Positions 37,498 through 46,071 of a stretch of 64,000 bases of DNA are shown piece by piece; position 1 is the first letter of the stretch, and each line of letters starts with the position of its first letter. A program made the position numbers and the translations under genes. Source of the stretch: JANOSH01 sp031415695. GTDB taxonomy: Bacteria > Actinomycetota > Acidimicrobiia > Acidimicrobiales > Ilumatobacteraceae. Location of the stretch: the NCBI GenBank assembly GCA_031415695.1, contig JANOSH010000021.1, positions 62,001-126,000 on the forward strand, read 5' to 3'. The notes under the pieces were generated by a model. The model worked only from the letters and a program-made list of their open reading frames with translations. It was not told the origin of the DNA and ran no database searches.

Positions 37498-37525
37498 AGG
37501 GTCGGCAGGTCGACGAGTACGAGAT
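37459..37525 (+). repeat. 67-bp imperfect direct repeat, copy 1
   Basis: Covers the last 13 codons of the FemAB-like gene and 28 bases beyond it. The second copy is at 38217-38283, on the other side of vapBC. The two are about 80% identical and of equal length with no gap, for example both contain GGTCACTCGCCG and TCGGCAGGTCGAC. Confidence 0.75.
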
Positions 37526-37539
37526 GAGCCAGCAGGGTG

Positions 37540-37545
37540 TATGAT
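37540..37545 (+). promoter_or_regulatory. Candidate -10 box of vapBC, leaderless start
   Basis: TATGAT ends six bases before the vapB ATG. The octamer GGTGTATG occurs twice (37536-37543 and 37547-37554), one helical turn apart and overlapping both the -10 and the ATG, which is a plausible autoregulatory site. Confidence 0.45.
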
Positions 37546-37551
37546 CGGTGT

Positions 37552-37755
37552 ATGTCACGCACCAATATAGATATCGACGATTCGGCGTGCCGGGCAGTCA
37601 TGGAGCGCTACCACCTCGATTCCAAGCGCGACGCCGTGAACCTGGCTCTGCGTCGCCTCGCGGCCGAGCCGCTCGATCTGGACGACGCCCGTCGCCTGCG
37701 GGGCTCGGGATGGGACGGTGACCTAGACGAGATGAGGGGCAGTCGAGCGGGATGA
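37552..37755 (+). CDS. vapB: VapB-type antitoxin
   Basis: A 67-residue protein with an N-terminal ribbon-helix-helix-type segment (SRTNIDIDD, ACRAVMERYHLDSKRDAVNLALRRL) and an acidic, Trp-containing C-terminus (GSGWDGDLDEMR) that should thread into the toxin active site. The ATG at 37552 is used because it starts the DNA-binding strand; GTG 37537 is open but lacks support. It overlaps vapC by 4 bases (ATGA). Confidence 0.88.
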   Translation: MSRTNIDIDDSACRAVMERYHLDSKRDAVNLALRRLAAEPLDLDDARRLRGSGWDGDLDEMRGSRAG

Positions 37756-38150
37756 TCATTGTCGACACCTCGGCCTGGATCGAGTTCTTACGCGACACCG
37801 GGTCCCAGGTCTGCAACACAGTCGACGACCTCCTTGGCACCGACCTCGCCATCTGCGACGCAATCAGCATGGAGGTACTAGCGGGTGCCCGCAATGAACA
37901 GCACCTCACCGAGCTACGGGGCCTACTTGCTCGCGCAAAGCTGGTGCCGATTCTCGCCGAGGACTACGACAAAGCGGCAGCGCTGTATCGGTTGTGTCGG
38001 CGTAATGGCGAGACCGTACGCAAACTGATCGATTGCTTAATCGGGGCGGTTGCCATCCGCTCGAACGCTTCGGTCCTCCACGCCGACGCCGACTTCGCGG
38101 CCCTCGCCCGGCACACGTCACTGGCGGCGCACGCGGACTCTGTCAACTAG
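37752..38150 (+). CDS. vapC: VapC PIN-domain ribonuclease toxin
   Basis: 132 residues with a full PIN active site: Asp in IIVDTSAWIEF, Glu in ISMEVLAGA, Asp in KLIDCLIGAVA and Asp in HADADFAAL. Expected to cleave tRNA or rRNA when free of VapB. The module interrupts no gene, but it is bracketed by two copies of the end of the upstream gene, which suggests arrival by recombination. Confidence 0.9.
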   Translation: MIIVDTSAWIEFLRDTGSQVCNTVDDLLGTDLAICDAISMEVLAGARNEQHLTELRGLLARAKLVPILAEDYDKAAALYRLCRRNGETVRKLIDCLIGAVAIRSNASVLHADADFAALARHTSLAAHADSVN

Positions 38151-38216
38151 AGCGACCAACGCCGCGCACGACGAGAAACCCTACGAAGCCTTTCGACAAG
38201 TACACCCGGGTTCACC

Positions 38217-38283
38217 GAGACGCGGTCACTCGCCGATCAACTGCCTCTCCTGTAAAGCGTCGGCAGGTCGACAAGCAAGAGAT
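38217..38283 (+). repeat. 67-bp imperfect direct repeat, copy 2
   Basis: Degenerate copy of 37459-37525. The 30 bases before it (TTTCGACAAGTACACCCGG) also resemble an internal part of the same FemAB-like gene at 36889-36907, so a deleted duplicate of that gene probably lay here. Confidence 0.7.
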
Positions 38284-38374
38284 CGTTGCGTGTTCGTGAG
38301 AGCGCAAGAACGGCGTCGTCGAATCCGAATGCGGAGAAAACGATTACCACCCATGCCGGGAATCCCTACGAGCC

Positions 38375-38787
38375 CTAGGTCCAGTCGGTGGAAGTGTCGA
38401 TGCTAAGCGTGACCAGTTCGACCGCGCCGTCGTCGGGATCGAGTTGGCCAACGACGGAGAAAGCGCGCACTAGTTGACCGGTGGCGATGAGCAGGCGGTA
38501 GTCACTCCGTCCGGGAATGAGTTCAGGAAGGCCCCAGAACCCGGTGGCGAACCGTTCGATGATTTGGAGCAACTCGAATGCTTGGAAGTCGTTCGTTGAT
38601 GGCTCGCCGTTGGGTCCGCGTTTCCCTCGACAGCTGCGATCAGCTGCTCGACCTTGGCGCGGGTTCGCGCTAACAGCTCGACGGGGGCTTGGTCGAGGTC
38701 GGTGACGATACTTGCCTCGAAGACCTTGTGGCGTTGCGCGGGCGTCATTCTCTCAAGCTCCTCGGCCGTCCAGATCCGTGCACCCAT
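38375..38787 (-). pseudogene. Small gene(s) with probable frameshift, TA-like
   Basis: Two good-looking peptide segments lie in different frames. The first starts at ATG 38787 (GARIWTAEELERMTPAQRH, ending about KVEQLIAAVEG) and then turns into low-quality sequence. The second, ending at 38375, runs from about NDFQAFELLQIIERF to LVTLSIDTSTDWT and has no start of its own. Either one ~137-residue gene carries a frameshift near 38610-38630, or an antitoxin-like and a toxin-like gene overlap. It sits next to vapBC. Family not recognised. Confidence 0.45.
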
Positions 38788-39021
38788 TTCGACAGTATAT
38801 CGGCGCAGCCGAGATCGTCGACGATTCGTCCTTGAGTCTCGGGATGCGGAAATACTTGGAGGCCGAGATGGAAGATCCCGAAGAAAAGAATCGAACCATC
38901 GAGGAACCGCCGATCCTTTCCACGATCGCCGAGGCGGGCGACACCCCCACGCTGACTCTGACCCGTACTTGTGCGCTAGCCAACCGCTCAACGCTACGTA
39001 GCGCGCAGGTACGGTCGGAAT

Positions 39022-40272
39022 CTAGGGCACAGACGAGCCACTCGTCACCTGACACGGCAGGCTCAGCACGCCGTTCACGAAGTTGGACCGGGTGCGTTTC
39101 ACCGGGCCGGTTTGTTCGATGTGCACATCACGCCGCACAAGCTCTTCCAGCAGTATCCGAACCTCAAGTCGGGCCAGCGGTGCGCCCAGACAGTGATGCG
39201 GACCGAATGCGCCAAACGACGTGTGATCGGGCTTCAATGGCCGACCAACATCGAACCGCAACGGGTCGGGAAAGTGTTGCTCGTCGAAATTCGACGACGC
39301 GTACCACAGCACCACCTTGTCGCCCTCGGCGATGGGCACGTCGTGCAACACAACATCGCGGGTTGCAGTTCGGCGCATGTGTAACACCGGCGTGGCGTAG
39401 CGGATGATCTCGTCGACGGCCTGGGGGATGAGGGCCGGGTCGGCTTTCAGGCGGGCGTATTCGGCGGGGTTGTCGATGAGTGCAATGAGGCCGTTCGAGA
39501 TGGCGGTGCGAGTGGTCTCGTTGCCAGCGAACACCAAGAGCTGGAAGAAATTGCAGAACTCGGCGTCGGTAAGGTGGTCGCCGTTCACGTTGGCGTGCAC
39601 CAGCTTCGAGACCAGATCGTCATGAGGGTGATCACGCCGATCCGCGCCTAACGCCCGCCCATATTCGAACAACGCGTACGCGGCCGGGCTGTTGAACGGC
39701 AGCAGTTCAAGCGGCGTGGTGTTGCCATACGCGTGAGGGTCGACCACTCGGTCCGACGTACCTTCCACCAATTGGTTCGATAGCTGCACCATGTAATCGG
39801 CATCGGTGGATGGAACTCCAAGAATCGACACGATCACTCGTATGGGCAATAGCTCGGCGAGCGCGGGAACGACGTCGACGTTTCGAGCTGCGAGTACCTC
39901 GTCGAGCAGGTCGTTGATGATGCGCCGCGTTGGTTCCTCGTAGTCGCCGACGCGTCGCAACGTAAACGGCGAGGTAACCAGGCGACGCAGCCGAACATGG
40001 GCAATACCATCGGTCTCGATGATGGACCGCCGGGCCTCTTGGGCCTCGGGGGTGAGGTCCCACAGGTTCACATGCTGTTCGCTTGTGAACGTTTCCCAGT
40101 CGCGGGTAACCGTCGTAACGTCGTCACGGGTGGTAACTGCCCAGAAGCCGCCGCTGGCCCAATTCCACTGATGCCAGAACACGGGGCTGTCGGCTCGTAG
40201 CTGGGCGAACTCGGCGTGAGGAATACCGCGCTCGTACACCTCGGGACTGGCGATATCGATGGTCTGGCTCAT
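39022..40272 (-). CDS. Cytochrome P450
   Basis: 416 residues. I-helix AGNETTRT, ExxR in DEIIRY and haem loop FGAFGPHHCLG with Cys361; the Gly four before Cys is present. The N-terminal WHQWNWASGGFWAVTTRDDV and the arrangement of the haem loop resemble sterol/terpene P450s of the CYP125/142/124 neighbourhood. It is the second gene of a leftward operon, its ATG overlapping the GlnA-like stop by 4 bases. Such a pairing hints at an amine or amino-acid-linked substrate or simply shared regulation. Confidence 0.9.
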   Translation of the reverse strand: MSQTIDIASPEVYERGIPHAEFAQLRADSPVFWHQWNWASGGFWAVTTRDDVTTVTRDWETFTSEQHVNLWDLTPEAQEARRSIIETDGIAHVRLRRLVTSPFTLRRVGDYEEPTRRIINDLLDEVLAARNVDVVPALAELLPIRVIVSILGVPSTDADYMVQLSNQLVEGTSDRVVDPHAYGNTTPLELLPFNSPAAYALFEYGRALGADRRDHPHDDLVSKLVHANVNGDHLTDAEFCNFFQLLVFAGNETTRTAISNGLIALIDNPAEYARLKADPALIPQAVDEIIRYATPVLHMRRTATRDVVLHDVPIAEGDKVVLWYASSNFDEQHFPDPLRFDVGRPLKPDHTSFGAFGPHHCLGAPLARLEVRILLEELVRRDVHIEQTGPVKRTRSNFVNGVLSLPCQVTSGSSVP

Positions 40273-41609
40273 GTGTGTTCGAGGTAGCGGGCCCGTTCCC
40301 AGTCGGTCACCACATCGGGGTCGTCCGTCATGAACTCGGCCGATTGGGCCAACTCGTTTTCAGCCATCACCACAAAGTTGGTCGAGAACGTGGCCCCGAG
40401 CTGTTTGGCTAGGCCGCTGTTCTTGTAGAGGTCGATAGCGGCGCGCATATCGGTCGGCAAGGCCGGCTTGTCGCCCGGTGTCGTATACATGTCGCCCACC
40501 GAGCGGGCCTCGAGCGGGAGCGTGCGTTCAAGCCCGTCGCTGGCGGCTGCGAGCACGGCGGCGATTGCGAAGTACGGGTTGGCGTCGGCACCCGCTGATC
40601 GGAATTCGACCCGGTTGGCACAACCCGCGTTCATGGTTAAGCGGGCCATGACGGTGCGGTTGTCGTCACCCCAGTGCGCGTGCGTAGGCGCGAATGTGTA
40701 TGGCCGCACCCGTCGGTAGCCGTTTGGTGTGGGGATACCGACAAGCGACATGGCTTGGGCGTGGTGGATAAGGCCAGCCGTTACGTGAGCCATTGGTTCG
40801 TTGGGTTCGTGGACGGAACTCTCGAACGCGTTGCGGCCGTGCTGGTTGAGGCTGATGTGAATATGCATTCCCGAACCCGATTGGCCCGACCACGGTTTGG
40901 GCATGAAGCTGGCCCGGGCGCCATTGCGAACGGCCACCTCCTTCACGATCGATTTGAAGATCACGGTGTTATCCGCCGTGGTCACGGGGTCGGCGGGTCC
41001 GAAGTTGATTTCGAGTTGGCCCGGCCCGTACTCGGGATTCGACGACTCGAGCGGGATACCAGCCCCGAGAATGGCGTGGCGCATATGCACGACGATGTCT
41101 TCCAGATCCTGAGCGTCGGTAAGCGAGCTGTATTGGACATGGCTTTGAAAGGGTTGCCAGCCCGACGTGCACACATAGCACTCCAACTCGGTGGCGATGA
41201 TGGGCTCGTAACCGAGAGCGGTGAATCGAGCCACTTGGGCTTTGAGAACGCCCCGCGGCGACAACGCGTGTGCGTCACCGTGTTCGTTGAGGGCGTCAGC
41301 GATTACTAGCGCGTATCCCGGACGGTGGGTCAGTATCCTCAGGCTCGCTAGATCGGGCTTGAGGTGCATGTCGAGATAGCCGGTAGTCATGTTGATGATG
41401 GGCGAATCGACGATGTCGCACACCGGGTCGAAGACGTAGATGGCATCGGCGATGTTGAGCCCACCGTGGGCCACGCTCGACAAGAATCGCCCTACCGGTA
41501 CGCGTTTGCCCCGTAGATGACCGTAGGTGTCGGCTACCCCGACTTCCACCGTATGAATGTTGTGCTCGGTCAACGTTCGCTCGATGGCGTCTGTATCGGT
41601 TGCTGTCAT
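40269..41609 (-). CDS. Glutamine synthetase-family ligase (gamma-glutamyl-polyamine/amine type)
   Basis: 446 residues. The ATG at 41609 has GGGGAG five bases upstream and is preferred over GTG 41633. GS-fold motifs: ATELECYV, GPGQLEINF, SGSGMHIHIS and NRVEFRSAGADANPYFA, giving the metal ligands and ATP/Glu sites. Sequence and length fit the GS-like enzymes that glutamylate amines (PuuA, GlnA3/GlnA4 of actinobacteria) rather than the housekeeping GlnA. It diverges from an APC permease and precedes a P450, consistent with uptake and catabolism of an amine. Confidence 0.85.
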   Translation of the reverse strand: MTATDTDAIERTLTEHNIHTVEVGVADTYGHLRGKRVPVGRFLSSVAHGGLNIADAIYVFDPVCDIVDSPIINMTTGYLDMHLKPDLASLRILTHRPGYALVIADALNEHGDAHALSPRGVLKAQVARFTALGYEPIIATELECYVCTSGWQPFQSHVQYSSLTDAQDLEDIVVHMRHAILGAGIPLESSNPEYGPGQLEINFGPADPVTTADNTVIFKSIVKEVAVRNGARASFMPKPWSGQSGSGMHIHISLNQHGRNAFESSVHEPNEPMAHVTAGLIHHAQAMSLVGIPTPNGYRRVRPYTFAPTHAHWGDDNRTVMARLTMNAGCANRVEFRSAGADANPYFAIAAVLAAASDGLERTLPLEARSVGDMYTTPGDKPALPTDMRAAIDLYKNSGLAKQLGATFSTNFVVMAENELAQSAEFMTDDPDVVTDWERARYLEHT

Positions 41610-41688
41610 GATCTCCCCAGATCGTTTGGACACAAACTAACTGTGAACTGTGATAAGACACGGTATACATCGAACCTTGGGGGGTCCA
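41610..41688. promoter_or_regulatory. Divergent promoter region with GTTTG-GACA-CAAAC palindrome
   Basis: Between the GlnA-like ligase and the permease. An inverted repeat lies at 41624-41637, and TATACA (41664-41669) with TGTGAA sixteen bases upstream is a candidate permease promoter. A shared repressor sensing the substrate is likely. Confidence 0.45.
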
Positions 41689-43251
41689 ATGTCAGACGCG
41701 GCCAAACCGTCCGCAATGTCCAGTGCCGGCTTGAGACGAGGGCATCTGTCATTGCCCGACGTTATTGCCCAGTCGGTATCCATTATCGCGCCTGGCATGT
41801 CGGGCGCATTCTTGACGTATCTGGCGGCAACCAAGGCCGGAGGTGCAACGCCGCTTGCGTTCCTACTCGCGGGCCTCGGCGCGCTGTGCATCGGCACCGT
41901 GGTATCGGAATTCGGTAAGTCGATGTCGTCGGCCGGTTCCTTGTACACCTACGTAACGGCCGGGTGGTCCAAGACCATGGGGTTCCTCGTTGGCTGGCTC
42001 TACTCCATAGCGCTGATCATTTTGGGTGCCGCGGTGTTGGCCGGATTCGGGTTCTTCGGGTCGCTGTTGACCCAGAGCCTGACCGATTCCGAGACGTTCG
42101 TATCGTGGCAGTGGTTCATGCTCGCCGGCCTCATTTTTGTAGCGGCCATGAGCCTGTTCGACGTGAAGATTTCTACCCGCGCCCAACTGGCGTTTACGGC
42201 CGTGAGCGTCCTCATCATGGTCATTGCCGCGCTGTGGGTCATCAAGAACGGCAGCCCCGCGGTCAGCGTCCTCGACGGTACGACACCCGTGGCCCAGGCC
42301 GGCAAGAGCATCGACTTCGGTGCGTTCTGGCCATCGGCTGCGGGTGTGCCATGGTCGGGCATCTTGTTCGGGTTGGCGTTCGGCATCTTGTCGTTCACCG
42401 GCTTTGAAGGTGGTGCAGTGCTCGCCGAGGAGACCGCCGACCCAAAGCGCAACATTCCAAAGGCCGTAATCGGGTCGGTGCTCGTCGGCGGGGTGTTCTA
42501 CCTGCTCATCACCTACGCCACGTCGATTGGCTTTGGTGTCCGGCAAGCCGCGGTCGACTGGCCCACCAGTGCTGCCGGGCTCGTGGCCGTGGCCAGCCCC
42601 ATCAGCAAAACCCTCGCCAACCTTGTGTTGTTCGCCGTCGCCGTTTCGGCCCTGTTTTGCACGCTGGGCGTGTTGACGGCGTCGAGCCGCATCATCTTTG
42701 CCATGGGCCGCGAAGGCGTACTTCCCAAGGCGCTGGGCCGCACTCATCCGACGTGGCGTACGCCGTTTACGGCCATCATCGTCACGCTGATTGAGTGGGT
42801 CGTACTCATCTACGGGTTGCTGCTGATAACTGGCAACGCCACCGAGGTAGCCCTAGGCGGCGGGGCAACCGATGGGGCGGCAAACCTCCCGGCCGCGGCT
42901 CGCGGCGGTCTGTATGTGTTCGGGTACTGGGCCACGTTAGCCACACCGGCAATCATGCTCGCCTACCTATTGCTCGGTATTGCCGGGTTCCGCAAAGGCC
43001 AAAGCGACGGCAACTCCAAGATGAGAACCGCTGGGATCCTGGCGGCAATCACCGGTGCGTTGGCCGTGTTCGGCAGCCTGTATTACTCGTTCAAGGAAGC
43101 GGTGCCCGGTGCCGGCATCCTGACCGCCATCAAGATTGTGCCTTGGATCACGGTGGTGTTCGTGGTGCTCGGTTTGATCATTGCCACCTTCATCAAGAGC
43201 AGCAAACCAGCGGCATGGGCCGACATGGGAGCAGTGTTCGACGAAGGCTGA
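41689..43251 (+). CDS. APC-superfamily amino acid/amine permease
   Basis: 520 residues with about 12-13 hydrophobic helices. The N-terminal helix has the unwound-segment motif SIIAPGMSGAF, and helix 6 contains FTGFEGGAVLAEET, both typical APC substrate-binding regions. The ATG at 41689 follows TTGGGGGG. Divergent from the GlnA-like ligase, it probably imports the amine or amino acid that the ligase modifies. An antisense ORF of 294 codons inside it is a shadow. Confidence 0.88.
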   Translation: MSDAAKPSAMSSAGLRRGHLSLPDVIAQSVSIIAPGMSGAFLTYLAATKAGGATPLAFLLAGLGALCIGTVVSEFGKSMSSAGSLYTYVTAGWSKTMGFLVGWLYSIALIILGAAVLAGFGFFGSLLTQSLTDSETFVSWQWFMLAGLIFVAAMSLFDVKISTRAQLAFTAVSVLIMVIAALWVIKNGSPAVSVLDGTTPVAQAGKSIDFGAFWPSAAGVPWSGILFGLAFGILSFTGFEGGAVLAEETADPKRNIPKAVIGSVLVGGVFYLLITYATSIGFGVRQAAVDWPTSAAGLVAVASPISKTLANLVLFAVAVSALFCTLGVLTASSRIIFAMGREGVLPKALGRTHPTWRTPFTAIIVTLIEWVVLIYGLLLITGNATEVALGGGATDGAANLPAAARGGLYVFGYWATLATPAIMLAYLLLGIAGFRKGQSDGNSKMRTAGILAAITGALAVFGSLYYSFKEAVPGAGILTAIKIVPWITVVFVVLGLIIATFIKSSKPAAWADMGAVFDEG

Positions 43252-43259
43252 CCGACCGG

Positions 43260-43676
43260 CTATGCAAGTGCCCATTGGGGTAGCAGCACATCGCCACGCT
43301 GCTCCCAATGGGCAATAACCGGTCGCCCTATGGTGATCAGGTCGGCAGTTGCGCCCACCAGGTTGCCCACCACCCGAAGCTGCGGAGCGCCATCCAAGCT
43401 CACGAGCACAATCGCATACGGCACGGCCTCGGCCAAGGTGCCGGCGACAGCGTGATGAACAATCGTAAAACTGTAGATAGTTCCAGTGGGAACAAGTACC
43501 TGGCCGTCGAATTCCATTCCTCCGCAGGCATGGCATATCTCCTCGGGCGGATGCTGCAACGTGGCACACGACACGCAACGCTGCACGACAATTTCCCCGG
43601 TCGAAAGCCACGCCCGAGAGAACGCGGTGACCTCCGGTACGGTCCAATCACTCGGTAATGAATGCATGGCGGTCAC
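43260..43676 (-). CDS. DUF35 OB-fold zinc-ribbon protein (ChsH2/Ltp partner-like)
   Basis: A 138-residue acyl-CoA-associated OB-fold protein with a rubredoxin-like zinc knuckle: CVSCATLQHP and CHACGGMEF. DUF35 proteins bind acyl-CoA and form complexes with thiolase-like Ltp proteins or with MaoC hydratases. The ATG at 43676 overlaps the stop of the thiolase-like gene (ATGA), so the two subunits are translationally coupled. Confidence 0.87.
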   Translation of the reverse strand: MTAMHSLPSDWTVPEVTAFSRAWLSTGEIVVQRCVSCATLQHPPEEICHACGGMEFDGQVLVPTGTIYSFTIVHHAVAGTLAEAVPYAIVLVSLDGAPQLRVVGNLVGATADLITIGRPVIAHWEQRGDVLLPQWALA

Positions 43677-44827
43677 CCGCGCCCGAACAACACTGCGCTA
43701 CCCGGTGCATAGCCGGGACCGGCCACCGACAGGCACAACTCGGCATCGTCGACCTGACACGTTGATTCACCACGAACCTGACGAACTGCTTCGACCATGT
43801 TGCCGAAACCGTGGATGTAGCCCTCGCCGAGATTGCCGCCGCTGGTATTGATCGGTAGCCGCCCCGACGGCCACGCGATGTTTCCGTCGGCGACAAAGTC
43901 GTTGAGCTCCCCGGGTTCGCAAAAGCCCATCTCGGCGATGGCCATAAGGACTGGGCCGGTGAAATTCTCGTAGAACTGTGCCACCGGAATGTCGACCGGT
44001 TTGACCCCGGCACGATCCCACAGCGTGGCTGCAACCTGGCGGTAGTAGGCAGTGGGAAATCCGGGGTCGCCGAACGCAGCAACACCGCCGCGATGATCGA
44101 GCCCATGAGCGCCGGCAACGATGGCAACCGGTGGTTTGGCGGCGTCGCAGGCTCGTTCGGGTGTGGTGATGACCATGGCCGCGGCACCGTCATTTTCCGG
44201 GCAACAGTCGTACAGATGAAACGGTTCAGCGATCCAACGCGACGCATGATATTGCTCGCGGGTGAGCGGCGTGCCGTACCGAATGGCGCGAGGGTTTCGT
44301 TGTGCATGGGCGTACGATGTGAGGGCAATCTCGGCCAGTGAATCCTGCGTTACGCCGTGGTCGTACATGTAGCGCTGGGTTTGCATGGCGCAGATTTGGG
44401 CCGGGCTCAACAGGCCATACGGTGCCGTGTAGGCGCTGGCACCCCGGGCGGTTGACTGGCGCGCCGATCGGCCATAGCGGCCAAACTGGCCCTGCGCCAA
44501 CGAGCGAAACACCACCACACACGACGCGTACCCGGCCGAGATAGCGGCATCGGCAATGGTGACCGCCGCGCCCGATCCGTTGCCGCCACCACCAAAGCTT
44601 TGCGCGCTGAAGTTCAATGGCCCGGTTCCAAGCGCAGCGCTCAAACGAACCGGGTCGTTACGTTCCATATACGACACGAATCCGTCAACGTCGGCCGTTG
44701 TGAGCCCGGCATCGTCGAGCGCGCGTCGAATTGCGATACAGGCAAGTTGGAACTCGGTTTCGGGTGCGCCACCGCGCTCGTAATACGTCGATTCGCCGAC
44801 CCCTACAACAACGGCCTGGCCGTGCAT
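43673..44827 (-). CDS. Thiolase-like lipid-transfer protein (Ltp-type, no nucleophilic Cys)
   Basis: 384 residues in the thiolase fold. The start is the ATG at 44827, overlapping the amidohydrolase stop as TGATG; the frame is open further but would enter that gene. The N-terminus VVVGVGESTY is typical. In the position of the thiolase nucleophile (consensus VCGSG) the sequence reads GNGSG, so the acyl-accepting Cys is absent. The C-terminal SGGNLGEGYIHG loop is kept. Together with the coupled DUF35 protein this matches Ltp2-ChsH2-type retro-aldolases that remove a side chain from steroid-like CoA esters. Confidence 0.8.
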   Translation of the reverse strand: MHGQAVVVGVGESTYYERGGAPETEFQLACIAIRRALDDAGLTTADVDGFVSYMERNDPVRLSAALGTGPLNFSAQSFGGGGNGSGAAVTIADAAISAGYASCVVVFRSLAQGQFGRYGRSARQSTARGASAYTAPYGLLSPAQICAMQTQRYMYDHGVTQDSLAEIALTSYAHAQRNPRAIRYGTPLTREQYHASRWIAEPFHLYDCCPENDGAAAMVITTPERACDAAKPPVAIVAGAHGLDHRGGVAAFGDPGFPTAYYRQVAATLWDRAGVKPVDIPVAQFYENFTGPVLMAIAEMGFCEPGELNDFVADGNIAWPSGRLPINTSGGNLGEGYIHGFGNMVEAVRQVRGESTCQVDDAELCLSVAGPGYAPGSAVLFGRG

Positions 44828-46026
44828 CAGACCGGCACGTGCAGGTTGAACACTCGGGCCGCGTTGAGCCCCAAGATCTGAGCCCGGGCATCGGTGGATA
44901 GGTTGCCCATCTGGCGTTCGATCGACGCGGTCGAATGTGGCCACGATCCTTCATGATGGGGATAGTCGTTTGCCCACATCAAGTTTTGGGTGAGGCCGTC
45001 GGCTTCGGCGTGACGCAAGCCAACGTGGTCCTCCTGGAACGTGGCGAAACAGTTGCGACGGAAGTACGTGGACGGCAGTTCCTGCAGCGTTGGTTTCACC
45101 CAAAAGTGATGGGCGCGATGGGCGTAATCCATAGTTTCGAGCAGCCACGGTACGAAGCCGATGCCGGATTCGACCATACCGACTTTGAGCGTTGGATGGC
45201 GCTCGAACACGGCCGACGTGATCAATTGCACCAAGGGTTCAATGGTCGTTTCCATCGAGTGACACACGTAGTTCGTGATAGCGCCGCCTGGCCCGGTCAC
45301 GGCGCGCGGGTCACGACCGGTCGATACGTGGAAGGTGACGGGAAGCCCGGTTTCGGCCACGAGCGACCACACGGCTTCGAACGCCGGGTCGTTGTATTCG
45401 AGATGACCACCGACCTTGGGGCCATACACCGGCGAGTTCCCGAAACACAGCCCGACCATGTTGTGCTCGGCGGCCCATCGAATCTCGGCCAAGGCACCGT
45501 CGATATCTCCGGTAGCGATCGATGCCAGCGGCAGCATGCGACCGCCGTGCCAACCATCGGCACCGCCATGGGCGTCGTACGCCCACCGGTTCCACGCCCG
45601 GCACATCGCCATGGCAAAACGGGGGTCGGGAGTCGCCCAACACAACAGCCCCTTGTTCGGGAAGATCAACTCGATGCTGACACCGTCGGCGTCCTGATCA
45701 GCGAGACGGTCCGCCGCTGTACGGCCCGACGCGTTGCGACGTAGGTCTTCGGCGTCCATGCGTGACCCCGGAGGCCGAGGCGCCTGTTGCCCATCGGTAG
45801 AACGGCCGACCTTCAGGAGCTGGGGACGGTTCCCCTCGGTGATCATCCACAGCGAACCGTCGTCGTGTTCCTCGACCCGCGGAATGCGATCGACAAACTC
45901 GGGTTCGATGTACTCGGCCAAGTACCTGGCGGGTTCATTGGCGTGGCAATCGGCCGACACCTTGAACACATCGCGGCTCCATCCGTCAGGAGCAGCACCG
46001 ACCTGTCGCCAAGCGTTCGCAGTCAT
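44827..46026 (-). CDS. Amidohydrolase family (COG2159-like) hydrolase
   Basis: 399 residues. Metal-site motifs SADCHANEP at the N-terminus, VTFHVSTG in the middle and WANDYPHHEG near the C-terminus. It is the first gene of a leftward operon amidohydrolase, thiolase-like, DUF35. Members of this actinobacterial group are abundant in degradation clusters and may hydrolyse or decarboxylate ring-cleavage products. It resembles the protein at 24737-25942, so the two are probably distant paralogues. Confidence 0.87.
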   Translation of the reverse strand: MTANAWRQVGAAPDGWSRDVFKVSADCHANEPARYLAEYIEPEFVDRIPRVEEHDDGSLWMITEGNRPQLLKVGRSTDGQQAPRPPGSRMDAEDLRRNASGRTAADRLADQDADGVSIELIFPNKGLLCWATPDPRFAMAMCRAWNRWAYDAHGGADGWHGGRMLPLASIATGDIDGALAEIRWAAEHNMVGLCFGNSPVYGPKVGGHLEYNDPAFEAVWSLVAETGLPVTFHVSTGRDPRAVTGPGGAITNYVCHSMETTIEPLVQLITSAVFERHPTLKVGMVESGIGFVPWLLETMDYAHRAHHFWVKPTLQELPSTYFRRNCFATFQEDHVGLRHAEADGLTQNLMWANDYPHHEGSWPHSTASIERQMGNLSTDARAQILGLNAARVFNLHVPV

Positions 46027-46071
46027 GTTCGCAGGGTAGTCACATCACGGGAGGGCAAGTAGCCTTGGAGC

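Noticed and set aside
37459..38283. Direct repeats around vapBC as insertion-sequence target duplications
   Set aside because: They are 67 bp and imperfect, correspond to gene sequence, and no transposase or terminal inverted repeats were found.
38712..39407. 231-codon plus-strand ORF across 38.7-39.4 kb
   Set aside because: Mostly antisense to the P450 and the small minus-strand gene. The middle part (MRKYLEAEMEDPEEKN) is protein-like, but no start, RBS or family supports it.
40674..41309. 211-codon plus-strand ORF in the GlnA-like ligase
   Set aside because: Antisense of a well-supported gene; no motif.
41863..42747. 294-codon minus-strand ORF inside the APC permease gene
   Set aside because: Antisense shadow of a clear permease; composition rich in Gly, Arg and His without domain.
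44935..45744. 269-codon plus-strand ORF in the second amidohydrolase
   Set aside because: Antisense shadow; the amidohydrolase on the other strand has all metal-site motifs.
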